A DNA stretch of 33,292 nt from an uncultured SAR86 cluster bacterium (GTDB lineage Bacteria; Pseudomonadota; Gammaproteobacteria; Magnimaribacterales; AG-339-G14). The notes beneath the pieces are model-generated. The model did not search any database and had not been told where the DNA came from. It saw only the letters and a list, made by a program, of their open reading frames with translations. The stretch's first letter is position 1, and each line of letters begins with the position of its first letter. Where the stretch lies: assembly GCA_902589965.1 (NCBI GenBank), contig CACIUX010000005.1, positions 71,929-105,220 on the forward strand, in the 5' to 3' direction. The position numbers were made by a program, and so were the translations under genes. Below, piece by piece: positions 16,217 to 24,487 of this stretch.

Positions 16217-17140
16217 TTAGAACTTTATAGAAGCCATAGAATCACAAATTTCATTAAACTCTGTAATCGTCTCATTAATAATTGTTTCTACCGGTTTTAT
16301 TTCTTCTATTAATCCTATTGATTGACCTGCCAATGCAGGTGCAGCATTCATATCGCCATCAAAGTATAGATTCTTAATTCCAGACATCGCACTCATGTCC
16401 ATCAGGCCATCGTCGTAAATTTTATCTGTAAAATCAGTTTTCAATGCTCTTATGCAAGGTTTAGCTTTTTTGTTGAGAATATATGTACCTTGCTCATTAC
16501 CATTTACGATCGCATTTTTAAAATTATCATGAACTGGACTTTCTAAGGAAGATACAAATCTTGTACCCATTTGAATGCCTTCTGCACCAGCAGCAAAAGC
16601 AGCTGCCATTCCTCTGCCATCCACGATGCCTCCAGCTGCAACAATAGGAAGATCAGTGTGTTTCTTGATTGATTGAATTAATACATGAAGTCCAACTTCC
16701 TCGGGATTTTTAAAACCGCCCCCTTCTGTCCCCTCTACAACCAAACCATCAACTCCTGCATCAACTGCTTTCATGGCACCAGCAAGGCTCGGCACAGCAT
16801 GAAATACCTTGATATCTGCCTCCTTTAATTTATGTATATATTTAGCTGGATCTCCTGCAGAGGTTGTAACAAATTTAACATTTTCACCTATAACAACATC
16901 AAGCATGCTCTCGTCAGATAAAAATAATATTGGTAAATTAACTCCAAAGGGGCTGTTGGTTAATGTAGCCATTTTTTTAATTTCTTCCTTGCATTGATCT
17001 ACTTCTCCAGAAGAGGTTTCAATAATGCCAAATGCACCAGCATTGGATACAGCTGATGCAAGGTTGCTTCTTGCTATCCATCCCATAGGAGCTTGTATTA
17101 TTGGGTATTTACAACCCAACATTTCAGTAATTCTATTCAT
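16217..17140 (-). CDS. Nitronate monooxygenase-like FMN enzyme, copy B
   Basis: A 307-aa FMN TIM-barrel protein, paralogous to the product of 12621-13592. Motifs include PIIQAPMGWIARSNLASAVS, FGVNLPILF, the VEGTEGGGFKNPEEVG loop, VAAGGIVDGRGMAAAFAAGAEG and MGTRFVSS. In the loop where copy A and most nitronate monooxygenases carry GGH with a catalytic His, this copy reads EGGGFK, so it lacks that His and may catalyse a different reaction. The ATG overlaps the stop of the upstream GST-like gene by 8 nt. Having two diverged copies in one operon suggests two oxidative steps or two substrates. Confidence 0.9.
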   Translation of the reverse strand: MNRITEMLGCKYPIIQAPMGWIARSNLASAVSNAGAFGIIETSSGEVDQCKEEIKKMATLTNSPFGVNLPILFLSDESMLDVVIGENVKFVTTSAGDPAKYIHKLKEADIKVFHAVPSLAGAMKAVDAGVDGLVVEGTEGGGFKNPEEVGLHVLIQSIKKHTDLPIVAAGGIVDGRGMAAAFAAGAEGIQMGTRFVSSLESPVHDNFKNAIVNGNEQGTYILNKKAKPCIRALKTDFTDKIYDDGLMDMSAMSGIKNLYFDGDMNAAPALAGQSIGLIEEIKPVETIINETITEFNEICDSMASIKF

Positions 17141-18170
17141 TTGATGTCACCAATGATTCACAATGATTTAATTGTAAAAAAGAGAAAACTTCATCTTTTT
17201 TATCAGTATCTAGTTTCTCATATTCTTCTTTAATCCATGCTAAACATTTTGCTTGATACGGAAAAGATTTTTGTTTCCATTTACCTTTATCTAAGTCAAT
17301 TTCCCACTCATCGCTGCCTTCATCAATTGCTTTTTTATTTGCAATCATGGTTGGTACATAGGAAGTGCTCATTTCTTTAAATAAATCATGAATTGTTTGA
17401 GGAAGATCCGAGAGCGTTAGATTATTTTCTTGAACTTCAAGTCCGCTTCTATCTTCAAGAGATCTAACCCATCCAATTACCCTTGGAGCTAATTCATGAG
17501 TAATTTTACGAGGCGTAGGATCAAATCCTATAAGTTGAGTAAGCTGACCGTATACAGCAAAATCACAAGAGGATGGAGATGATCCAAGTAAATACGGTTG
17601 GATTTTTAAATGATTTTCTAAAATCTCAAGAAACGATTTATAACTATGATCAATAAAGGGGGCAGTTTCATCGTTAGATCCAACAACCCATAATCTATCT
17701 ATTTGTCTTTTTGCAAAGTGGTCTTTAAAAAAAGCTAGCTCATCATCAGAAATATTATTCATAATTCCTAATGGTAAAAGAGTTCCGGCATTATCAGCAT
17801 CTTCAGTAAAATACCAACGATAATGAAACATATATTTTGTGCACCATTCATCACCAAAGTCTTCTAGAACATAATTAATAAATCTTAAAGATTGATCTTC
17901 AGGATAAACAGATCTGTATGGATAAGAATTTTCAAATTCTTCAATTAATGGCGTTGAATCAGTTACCGCAGTTAATTTTCCATCTCTGGGAAGAAGAAAA
18001 ACCGGTAATAAAATTGGTTTCGGTGGATCAATATTCATTGGTTTTAGGACATCAGATACATCTCCCCAAATAACATGATGTGGAATTCTTTTATATCGCA
18101 AATATGCAATCATCTTCCTTGTGTAAGGTGATGCTGGATTACCTATTAATTTAATGGGTGTTTCGTTCAT
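17133..18170 (-). CDS. Glutathione S-transferase family protein (first gene of TetR-linked operon)
   Basis: A 345-aa protein with a thioredoxin-like GST N-domain (IKLIGNPASPYTRKMIAYLRYKR, then DSTPLIEEFE, where the Asp-Ser-Thr would contact glutathione) and a GST_C helical domain with the PYLLGSSPSSCDFAVYGQL motif near 205. An additional ~100-residue C-terminal part is not typical of 200-aa GSTs. I chose ATG 18168-18170 because the longer frame to 18218 would run through the promoters and operator and overlap the divergent tetR start, and the GST fold begins directly after this Met. It is the lead gene of a seven-gene operon with gaps of -8 to +7 nt. Conjugation or reductive dehalogenation of a small electrophile is a reasonable guess. 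Confidence 0.85.
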   Translation of the reverse strand: MNETPIKLIGNPASPYTRKMIAYLRYKRIPHHVIWGDVSDVLKPMNIDPPKPILLPVFLLPRDGKLTAVTDSTPLIEEFENSYPYRSVYPEDQSLRFINYVLEDFGDEWCTKYMFHYRWYFTEDADNAGTLLPLGIMNNISDDELAFFKDHFAKRQIDRLWVVGSNDETAPFIDHSYKSFLEILENHLKIQPYLLGSSPSSCDFAVYGQLTQLIGFDPTPRKITHELAPRVIGWVRSLEDRSGLEVQENNLTLSDLPQTIHDLFKEMSTSYVPTMIANKKAIDEGSDEWEIDLDKGKWKQKSFPYQAKCLAWIKEEYEKLDTDKKDEVFSFLQLNHCESLVTSNE

Positions 18171-18199
18171 TTGAGTTAATCTTTTCAAAAATATATAAT
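18171..18199 (+). promoter_or_regulatory. Predicted promoter of the TetR-family gene
   Basis: TTGAGT (18171-18176), 17-bp spacer, perfect TATAAT (18194-18199). Transcription would start near 18206, inside the palindrome at 18201-18217, leaving a leader of only a few nucleotides before the ATG at 18212. Confidence 0.75.
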
Positions 18200-18218
18200 A
18201 TGACATAAAACATGTCAA
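18190..18218 (-). promoter_or_regulatory. Predicted promoter of the GST/NMO/dehalogenase operon
   Basis: On the minus strand: perfect TTGACA (18213-18218), 17-bp spacer, TATATT (18190-18195), start expected near 18183, about 13 nt before the GST ATG. The -35 and most of the spacer lie inside the palindrome at 18201-18217, so a bound repressor would block it. Confidence 0.75.
18201..18217. promoter_or_regulatory. Predicted TetR-family operator (palindrome)
   Basis: TGACAT-AAAAC-ATGTCA: perfect 6-bp arms with a 5-bp spacer. It directly follows the tetR -10, covers its expected start site and start codon, and overlaps the -35 and spacer of the divergent operon promoter. One bound dimer could control both directions, the classical TetR arrangement. 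Confidence 0.75.
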
Positions 18219-18799
18219 AAGATAATTATATGGAAATTACATCTATAGACGGTAGAAAAAAAAGAAGCGAAGATACTTCTGAATTAATTTTAGAGACCGC
18301 ATTTTCCCTTCTCAATGAAGGCATTTTAAACATCACTCATGAATTAATTGCCAAGGAAGCAAAAATCGGAACTCGCACTATATTCCGTCATTTTAAAGAT
18401 AAGAATTCTTTAATTATCGGTATGCATAATAAGCTTTTGAATGACTTTGAATTATCTAAACCAAAAATCGATTTGAATGTTGATGTAAATTCAAGGTTGA
18501 AATCACTCATTGAGTTCACATGCAATACATATGAAAAATATCAGTATGTATATCATTGGACAGTTAAAAATTTATGGTATTCAAAGGATGTAAGGATGAA
18601 TATCGTTGAGTGGAATAAAAGAAGCAGCAACTATATTTTTGAATTTCTTCCCGAAATAAAAGACCAAAAATGGGAAGAAAAAGAATTTATTTTGAACACT
18701 CTCTCGTTTCCTTTTTGGCAAAGACTTGTTGGAATTTCCAAACGCACAAATAAAGAAATTAAGGGTATTTTATTTAAAAATTTAAAAACTTATTTTTAG
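18212..18799 (+). CDS. TetR-family transcriptional regulator
   Basis: A 195-aa regulator with the TetR N-terminal DNA-binding domain. The segment from SELILETAFSLLNEG (helix 1) to ITHELIAKEAKIGTRTIFRH (helix-turn-helix, about 41-60) and the FKDKNSLI continuation fit the family. The C-terminal ligand-binding half is divergent and rich in aromatic residues (YHWTVKNLWY), so the effector is unknown. It is divergent from the GST-led operon with 41 bp between start codons and a perfect palindrome covering both promoters, so it is probably an autoregulated local repressor released by a pathway compound. ATG 18212 lies in the operator and has no ribosome site; ATG 18230 (residue 7) is an alternative. 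Its stop codon directly abuts the stop of the convergent gene. Confidence 0.9.
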   Translation: MSKDNYMEITSIDGRKKRSEDTSELILETAFSLLNEGILNITHELIAKEAKIGTRTIFRHFKDKNSLIIGMHNKLLNDFELSKPKIDLNVDVNSRLKSLIEFTCNTYEKYQYVYHWTVKNLWYSKDVRMNIVEWNKRSSNYIFEFLPEIKDQKWEEKEFILNTLSFPFWQRLVGISKRTNKEIKGILFKNLKTYF

Positions 18800-19054
18800 C
18801 TACCTTAGCTTGCCTTGGACTTTTGCTCTATGCCTTCCAACAGAAAAAGAGCGTTTTGATAAATGCTTCGTATTTTTACCGTTGACTCTTTTTCTCCACA
18901 TCTTGAAACTACTTTCTTTCATTTCTCGCCTCATAATCTCTATTACTTCCTGTTCTTTTAAAGAAAACTGAGCTTCGATAGCATCAAAAGGTGTTCTATC
19001 CTCCCAGGCCATTTCAATAACCCGTGAAATATCTGAGTCACTAAGATTTTTCAT
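18800..19054 (-). CDS. DUF2805 / TIGR03643-family protein
   Basis: An 84-aa basic protein matching the small family I know as TIGR03643/DUF2805: DISRVIEMAWEDRTPFDAIE, then LKEQEVIEIMRREMKESSF and MWRKRVNGKNTKHLSKR. The first part resembles a helix-turn-helix, and the basic end suggests nucleic-acid binding, but no function is established. It lies 1 nt downstream of a 35-codon membrane-peptide gene and is convergent with tetR with no base between the two stop codons. Confidence 0.85.
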   Translation of the reverse strand: MKNLSDSDISRVIEMAWEDRTPFDAIEAQFSLKEQEVIEIMRREMKESSFKMWRKRVNGKNTKHLSKRSFSVGRHRAKVQGKLR

Positions 19055-19055
19055 T

Positions 19056-19163
19056 TCAGTAAATTAGATCAATATAGTAACTAACTATAGCTAGGAGAAT
19101 AATAATCACACCTAGCGAAGAAAGTAACGTCCAAAGATGAAACTTTTTATCTTCCTTTTTCAT
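19056..19163 (-). CDS. Small single-pass membrane peptide (35 aa), hypothetical
   Basis: The frame starts with ATG 19161-19163 and ends with TGA 19056-19058. The peptide has a charged cytoplasmic-type start ([11 protein letters not shown]) and one hydrophobic helix of about 18 residues ([18 protein letters not shown]) and ends DLIY. One nucleotide separates its stop from the DUF2805-like ATG, so co-transcription is expected. A TATTAT -10 at 19169-19174 (minus) lies 5 nt before the ATG and no ribosome site is seen, which suggests a leaderless mRNA. It fills the otherwise empty gap before infA. Its topology is like regulatory or scaffold small membrane proteins; function is unknown and coding status rests on the frame and the topology. 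Confidence 0.6.
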   Translation of the reverse strand: MKKEDKKFHLWTLLSSLGVIIILLAIVSYYIDLIY

Positions 19164-19194
19164 CTGGCATAATAGTCATATACAAACATATTTT

Positions 19195-19413
19195 ATGGCA
19201 AAAGAAGATCTAATAGAAATGGAAGGTGAAGTTATCGACACCATGCCCAACACTACATTCAAAGTTAAGCTTGAAAATGATCATGTGATAACGGCTCATA
19301 TTTCGGGAAAAATGAGAAAAAACTACATCAGAATTCTCACTGGAGATAAGGTTAAAGTTGAAATGACACCTTATGATTTATCTAAAGGTAGGATTACTTA
19401 CAGGGGTAAATAA
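19195..19413 (+). CDS. infA: Translation initiation factor IF-1
   Basis: A 72-aa single OB-fold protein, full length and near-canonical: [19 protein letters not shown] at the start, then [25 protein letters not shown] and the [10 protein letters not shown] end. IF-1 binds the ribosomal A site during initiation together with IF-2 and IF-3. The gene is monocistronic and convergent with clpA, with the two stop codons abutting (19413/19414). No Shine-Dalgarno is visible upstream of the ATG. infA next to clpA is the common gammaproteobacterial arrangement. Confidence 0.98.
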   Translation: MAKEDLIEMEGEVIDTMPNTTFKVKLENDHVITAHISGKMRKNYIRILTGDKVKVEMTPYDLSKGRITYRGK

Positions 19414-21675
19414 TTAAACCTTTTCTTTTTTCTTCTCTTCTTTTCTTGGACTAGATTTAAGATCGATTTTTAATTCATCATCTTCAACTGAAACCATAAC
19501 GCTACCGCCATTTTTTGAAAGTTCACCGAAAATTAATTCCTCAGCTAACGGTTTCTTGATTTTATCTTGAATTATCCTGTACATAGGTCTTGCACCCATT
19601 TTTTCATCGTATCCTTCTTTTGACAGCCAAGATCTTGCATCGTCATCAACATCTAAAGTAACTTGCTTTTCATCAAGTTGAGCTTGCACTTCTGTTAAAA
19701 ATTTATCAACTATTGTAAGAATAACTTCTTCAGGTAAAGAATCAAATTGAACTATTGCATCAAGTCTATTTCTAAATTCAGGAGAGAAAGCTTTTTTTAT
19801 AACTTCAGCACCATCCGATGAATTATCTTGTTTTTGGAATCCCATAGAATTCCTAGCCATCTCTTGTGCGCCTGAATTAGTTGTCATGATTAAGACAACG
19901 TTTTTAAAACTAGCTACTCTGCCATTATTATCCGTCAACGTACCGTGATCCATTACTTGAAGTAAGACATTAAAAACTTCGGGATGAGCCTTTTCAATTT
20001 CATCTAATAAAATTACTGAGTGAGGATTTTTTACAGCTGCTTCTGTCAATAATCCACCTTGATCATAACCAACATAACCAGGAGGTGCTCCAATTAATCT
20101 AGAAACAGTATGTCTCTCCATATATTCAGACATATCAAATCTGATTAGTTCTACGCCCATAGACAATGATAATTGTCTTGATAATTCTGTTTTTCCGACA
20201 CCAGTTGGTCCGGCGAATAGAAAACTTCCAATTGGCTTTTCTTCGTTACCAAGGCCTGCTCTAGACATAACAATAGAGCTGACTAATTTTTCAATAGCAT
20301 CATCTTGACCAAAAATGACTCTTTTTAAGTTTTCTTCGAGTTTACCTAAAGAAACCTTGTCATCTTTAGAGACACTTTTTTCAGGTATTCTAGCCATCAA
20401 TGAAATAACCTTTTGGATGTCTAGTTCAGAAACAGTTTTTCTTCTGTTATTTTTTAGAAGTCTTAACCTTGCACCAGCTTCATCAACAACATCAATGGCT
20501 TTATCTGGAAGAAATTTGTCATTTATGTGCTTTGAAGAAAGTTCTACTGCTGATTTTAATGCCTCTTTTGAATATTTAAGTTCATGGTGTTCTTCAAATT
20601 TTGATTTTAAACCTTCAAGAATTTTTAAAGTTTCTTCCTGAGATGGCTCTTCAATGTCTACTTTCTGAAATCTTCTTGATAATGCCCTGTCCTTTTCAAA
20701 GATATTTCTGTATTCAGTATAAGTTGTAGAACCAACCAAAGTGAAACTACCTTTTCCCAAGGTAGGTTTTAATAAATTTGAGGCATCCATTACTCCTCCA
20801 GACGTTGCACCTGCACCAATTACGGTATGAATCTCATCTATGAACAGTATAGATCCTTCAATTTTTTTTAGTTCTTTAAGAATTGACTTTAATCTTTTTT
20901 CAAAGTCTCCTCTGTATTTTGTTCCAGCAAGAAGAGTTCCCATATCTAATGAAAAAATTTGACGATTTTTTAAGACATCAGGGACATTTCCTTCTACTAT
21001 ATTTTTTGCAAGACCTTCTACAACAGCTGTTTTTCCAACACCGGATTCTCCAACTAACAGCGGATTGTTTTTACTTCGTCTTGAGATTATTTGAGTGATT
21101 CTCTCTAATTCATTAGATCTGCCAATAAGCGGATCTATGTTTCCTTCAGCTGCTTCTTGATTTAAATTAGTAGCGTATTTAATTAATGCATTTTGCTCAG
21201 ATTCTTCACCATCTTCATTTTGATAGTCTATTTCTAAATCTTCAGATTCCTCTTCCTCCCCGTGACTAAGGTAGGAAACAGCATCTAATCTTGTCATGCC
21301 TTGTTGTTTTAACAAATAAACGCTGTAAGACTCTTTTTCACTGAATAAAGCAACAATTATGTTAGCACCCGTTACTTCTGCCCCTTTTGTGCTTTGAACG
21401 TGAAAGACTGCTCTTTGAATTACTCTTTGAAAGCTCAGAGTAGCTTGAACATCTTTATTTGAATCTCTATTTTCTGGGATAGAGTCCTTTAAAAATTTAT
21501 CTAACTCTAAAGTTAATTTTTCAATATCAACATTACAAGCAGACAGTAACTTAAGAGCTTCGTTATTATCTAAAAGACAAAATAATAAATGCTCTGTTGT
21601 AACAAATTCATGGTTAGAGCTATGAGCTTTCTTAAATGCGTTATTAAGACAATTTTCTAAATTCTTTTCTAACAT
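19414..21675 (-). CDS. clpA: ATP-dependent Clp protease ATP-binding subunit ClpA
   Basis: A 753-aa AAA+ unfoldase that feeds substrates to ClpP. The N-domain (1-140, double Clp_N repeat, [17 protein letters not shown]...) is followed by an acidic linker ([11 protein letters not shown]). AAA module 1 has Walker A GESGVGKT (about 209-216) and Walker B ILFIDEIH (about 277-284); module 2 has Walker A GPTGVGKT (about 489-496) and [11 protein letters not shown]. The C-terminal tail is lysine-rich. I chose ATG at 21675, which shares one base with the clpS stop (TGATG), over the TTG one codon upstream. Pairing with ClpS confirms the identity. Confidence 0.97.
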   Translation of the reverse strand: MLEKNLENCLNNAFKKAHSSNHEFVTTEHLLFCLLDNNEALKLLSACNVDIEKLTLELDKFLKDSIPENRDSNKDVQATLSFQRVIQRAVFHVQSTKGAEVTGANIIVALFSEKESYSVYLLKQQGMTRLDAVSYLSHGEEEESEDLEIDYQNEDGEESEQNALIKYATNLNQEAAEGNIDPLIGRSNELERITQIISRRSKNNPLLVGESGVGKTAVVEGLAKNIVEGNVPDVLKNRQIFSLDMGTLLAGTKYRGDFEKRLKSILKELKKIEGSILFIDEIHTVIGAGATSGGVMDASNLLKPTLGKGSFTLVGSTTYTEYRNIFEKDRALSRRFQKVDIEEPSQEETLKILEGLKSKFEEHHELKYSKEALKSAVELSSKHINDKFLPDKAIDVVDEAGARLRLLKNNRRKTVSELDIQKVISLMARIPEKSVSKDDKVSLGKLEENLKRVIFGQDDAIEKLVSSIVMSRAGLGNEEKPIGSFLFAGPTGVGKTELSRQLSLSMGVELIRFDMSEYMERHTVSRLIGAPPGYVGYDQGGLLTEAAVKNPHSVILLDEIEKAHPEVFNVLLQVMDHGTLTDNNGRVASFKNVVLIMTTNSGAQEMARNSMGFQKQDNSSDGAEVIKKAFSPEFRNRLDAIVQFDSLPEEVILTIVDKFLTEVQAQLDEKQVTLDVDDDARSWLSKEGYDEKMGARPMYRIIQDKIKKPLAEELIFGELSKNGGSVMVSVEDDELKIDLKSSPRKEEKKKEKV

Positions 21676-22034
21676 CAATCTTCGTCATCCACTGGTTCAA
21701 TTTCACTTAATAAAGGATGTTCATTTTGTTGAGCAAAATCATTGATTTGTGATGATTTTGTTTCAGCTATTTCTTTTGTAAAGATACCACAAACTCCTTT
21801 TCCATGAGTGTGCACTGCTAACATAATTTGCGTTGCTCTTTCCTGATCATAATTAAAAAACTTTTGTAACACATATACTACAAATTCCATAGGTGTATAG
21901 TCGTCATTCAACAAAAGAATTCTATATAAAGAAGGTTTTTTTACTATTGGATCAGAAGGTCTAATAGCGACTGATAAGTCGCCCTCAAATTCTTCTTCTG
22001 GATTCTTGCTCTCTAATTTAAAATCAAAAAACAT
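21675..22034 (-). CDS. clpS: ATP-dependent Clp protease adaptor ClpS
   Basis: A 119-aa adaptor that delivers N-end-rule substrates to ClpA. The substrate-binding motif is intact: [18 protein letters not shown] (about 40-57), then the [11 protein letters not shown] strand-loop, which closes the binding pocket. The N-terminal extension (about 35 residues) is slightly longer than in E. coli and should be flexible; the C-terminal tail is acidic (PVDDED). It overlaps clpA by one base and lies 10 nt downstream of icd in the same direction, so icd-clpS-clpA may form one unit. Confidence 0.97.
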   Translation of the reverse strand: MFFDFKLESKNPEEEFEGDLSVAIRPSDPIVKKPSLYRILLLNDDYTPMEFVVYVLQKFFNYDQERATQIMLAVHTHGKGVCGIFTKEIAETKSSQINDFAQQNEHPLLSEIEPVDDED

Positions 22035-22044
22035 TAAATCTTTG

Positions 22045-23319
22045 CTATTTGAGATACCCCATCTTCATGCCTTTGCAAACCTCATCTGCAAATTCTGAAC
22101 ACTTTAGTTTTGTAGCATTCTTCATTAATCTAGCTAAGTCGTAAGTAACAAGCTTATTTTTAATAGCCCAGCTAATTCCTTTGATGACGTTATCTGAAGC
22201 TTCTTTCCATCCAATATGATTAAGCATCATTCCGGCTGAAAGAATTAAAGATGATGGGTTTACTTTGTCTTCACCAGCATACTTTGGAGCTGTTCCATGA
22301 GTAGCTTCAAATAAAGCGATATGATCTCCAACGTTAGCTCCTGGAGCTAAGCCTAACCCACCTACTTTTGCTGCTAAAGCATCAGAAATATAGTCGCCGT
22401 TTAAATTCATTGTAGCTATAACATCGTAATCAGCGGGCCTTGTCAGGATTTGTTGTAAAAAAGAATCGGCTATTACGTCTTTGATAACAATAGTCCTTCC
22501 AGTTTTAGGATTTATAAAACTCATCCATTCACCACCATCAAGAGAAACCGCACCGTATTCTGTTTTAGCAACTCCGTAACCCCATTCCTTAAATGCTCCT
22601 TCAGTAAATTTCATTATGTTGCCTTTATGCACCAAAGTGACAGAGGATCTGTCATTATCAACAGCATATTGAATTGCTTTTCGAACCAATCTCTCAGTTC
22701 CAGGCTTGGAGATAGGTTTAACACCAATACCACAAAATTCTTCAAACCTAATATTTCCAACCCCCATTTCTTCCTGAAAAAATTTAATGACCTTTTTAGC
22801 TTCGTCAGAATCAGCCTTGAATTCTATACCGGCATAGATATCTTCAGAATTTTCCCGAAAAACAACCATATCAGTAGATTCAGGATAGATTACTGGGCTA
22901 GGGACTCCTTCAAAATAAGTAATCGGCCTTTCACAAGAATAAAGATCTAATTTTTGTCTAAGGGCAACATTTAAAGACCTAATACCTCCACCAATAGGAG
23001 TAGTAAGTGGGCCTTTTATTGCAACAATATATTCTTTAATTGCATCAATCGTTTCATCAGGAAGCCAAGTATCATTCCCATAGGTTTCTACTGATTTTTC
23101 ACCACAATAAATTTCCATCCAAGAGATCATTTTTTCATCGCCATAAGCTGTTTCCACAGCATTATCGATGACTTTAATCATTGCAGGAGTAATATCTGTA
23201 CCAATACCATCGCCCTCTATGAAAGGAATTATGGGATAATTAGGCACATTTAGCTTACCTGCTTCATTAATTGTGATAGGTTCTCCACCAGACGGAATTA
23301 CTATTTTTTCAAAACTCAT
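22045..23319 (-). CDS. icd: Isocitrate dehydrogenase (NADP-dependent)
   Basis: A 424-aa E. coli-type Icd that decarboxylates isocitrate to 2-oxoglutarate in the TCA cycle. [17 protein letters not shown] carries Ser115, equivalent to E. coli Ser113, the substrate-binding and AceK-phosphorylated serine. [13 protein letters not shown] and [11 protein letters not shown] are in place. [13 protein letters not shown] (337-349), with Lys346-Tyr347, indicates NADP rather than NAD. It lies upstream of clpS and is divergent from mnmA, and it shares the window with isocitrate lyase, its competitor for isocitrate, so flux partition is probably regulated; aceK itself is not in the window. Confidence 0.97.
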   Translation of the reverse strand: MSFEKIVIPSGGEPITINEAGKLNVPNYPIIPFIEGDGIGTDITPAMIKVIDNAVETAYGDEKMISWMEIYCGEKSVETYGNDTWLPDETIDAIKEYIVAIKGPLTTPIGGGIRSLNVALRQKLDLYSCERPITYFEGVPSPVIYPESTDMVVFRENSEDIYAGIEFKADSDEAKKVIKFFQEEMGVGNIRFEEFCGIGVKPISKPGTERLVRKAIQYAVDNDRSSVTLVHKGNIMKFTEGAFKEWGYGVAKTEYGAVSLDGGEWMSFINPKTGRTIVIKDVIADSFLQQILTRPADYDVIATMNLNGDYISDALAAKVGGLGLAPGANVGDHIALFEATHGTAPKYAGEDKVNPSSLILSAGMMLNHIGWKEASDNVIKGISWAIKNKLVTYDLARLMKNATKLKCSEFADEVCKGMKMGYLK

Positions 23320-23381
23320 AACTTTTCTTTATCTATAGGTAGGGATAATTTAGGGGGAGATTGTACCATTAAAATAAAGGT

Positions 23382-23410
23382 TTAAGACTTTTGCATTTTT
23401 TTAATAAAAT
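23382..23410 (+). promoter_or_regulatory. Predicted promoter of mnmA-purB
   Basis: TTAAGA (23382-23387), 17-bp spacer, TAAAAT (23405-23410). The -10 is 6 nt from the mnmA ATG at 23417, so the mRNA would be leaderless; no Shine-Dalgarno is present. The same gap (23320-23413) must hold the icd promoter; TACAAT on the minus strand at 23360-23365 is a candidate -10. Confidence 0.5.
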
Positions 23411-23416
23411 ACCTTG

Positions 23417-24487
23417 ATGAGAGTACTAGTTGGCATGTCAGGCGGTGTAGATTCTTCGGTTTCTGCAGCACTTCTTCTGCAAGAAGGATATGATGTAGAA
23501 GGTGCATTTATGAAGAATTGGGAAGATGATGATGGAACCCCACTTTGTACTGCAAAAGAAGATTTTATGGACGCTGCTAAGGTTGCAGATCAATTAGATA
23601 TTAAATTACATCATGTAAATTTTTCAAAAGAATACAAAAGTAAGGTTTTTGATAAATTTCTAATAGATCTAGAAAAAGGTAAAACTCCCAACCCTGATGT
23701 TTTATGCAATCAATATATTAAATTTAATGAATTTTATAAATATGCTATCGAAAATAATTTTGATTGTATTGCCACGGGTCATTACGCAGGAATAAAAAAG
23801 ATTTCTGGACTTAATTACTTAGTAAAAGCAAAAGATAAAAATAAAGATCAGACCTATTTTCTTTGCAACATAAATCAAAAGGTTTTAGATAAAACTATCT
23901 TTCCACTTTCTGAATTTACAAAGAAAGAAGTTAGGGATATTGCAAAATCAATGAATTTATCTACCTTTGAAAAAAAAGATAGTACTGGAATATGTTTTAT
24001 TGGAGAAAGGCCCTTCCCAAGTTTTTTGGAGAACTATATCAACGACAAACCTGGAAAAATTATTTGTGACAAGGGCAATGAGGTTGGTTTGCACAGGGGC
24101 CTCTCTTTTTATACCTTAGGTCAAAGACAAGGGATAGGAATCGGTGGATTGAAGGATTACGACGAAAGACCTTGGTATGTAGTAGAAAAAAAATTATCAG
24201 AAAATATTCTTGTAGTTGCTCAAGGAAACGATAATCAACAATTATTTAATAACAAATTATCTGTTGATTCTATTAATTGGATCTGTGAACCAGATCTGAC
24301 CAAACCTATAAAACTGGAAGCCAAAATTAGATACAGACAAGATGATCAGGAATGCATCTTATCGAAAAAGGGTAAAACGTTTAGTGTAGAATTTAAAAAG
24401 CCTCAGAGAGCCATTACTCCAGGTCAATCAATTGTCTTTTATCAAGATAATATTTGTTTAGGCGGTGGAGAAATTTATAAGTCATGA
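23417..24487 (+). CDS. mnmA: tRNA 2-thiouridylase MnmA
   Basis: A 356-aa enzyme that thiolates uridine-34 of Lys, Glu and Gln tRNAs, using sulfur relayed from IscS through the Tus proteins. The PP-loop ATP site GMSGGVDSS (6-14) opens the protein. Catalytic Cys97 (NPDVLCNQYIKF) and Cys193 (STGICFIGER) are both present. The LGQRQGIGIGG segment near 240 is also conserved. I chose the ATG at 23417 over the TTG immediately before it. The gene overlaps purB by 4 nt (ATGA). In many gammaproteobacteria hflD separates the two; here it is absent. Confidence 0.97.
   Translation: MRVLVGMSGGVDSSVSAALLLQEGYDVEGAFMKNWEDDDGTPLCTAKEDFMDAAKVADQLDIKLHHVNFSKEYKSKVFDKFLIDLEKGKTPNPDVLCNQYIKFNEFYKYAIENNFDCIATGHYAGIKKISGLNYLVKAKDKNKDQTYFLCNINQKVLDKTIFPLSEFTKKEVRDIAKSMNLSTFEKKDSTGICFIGERPFPSFLENYINDKPGKIICDKGNEVGLHRGLSFYTLGQRQGIGIGGLKDYDERPWYVVEKKLSENILVVAQGNDNQQLFNNKLSVDSINWICEPDLTKPIKLEAKIRYRQDDQECILSKKGKTFSVEFKKPQRAITPGQSIVFYQDNICLGGGEIYKS

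Noticed and set aside
18171..18218. N-terminal extension of the GST-like gene to 18218
   Set aside because: It would cross the divergent promoters and the palindrome and overlap the tetR start; the GST fold begins right after the Met at 18170.
11673..18799. Genomic island or mobile element carrying the catabolic genes
   Set aside because: No transposase, integrase, tRNA, direct repeats or visible change in base composition or codon use relative to the housekeeping genes.
22627..22950. 107-codon + strand frame, and similar ones at 20315-20641 and 20883-21098
   Set aside because: They lie opposite icd and clpA, both clearly real and complete; compositions look like antisense translation.
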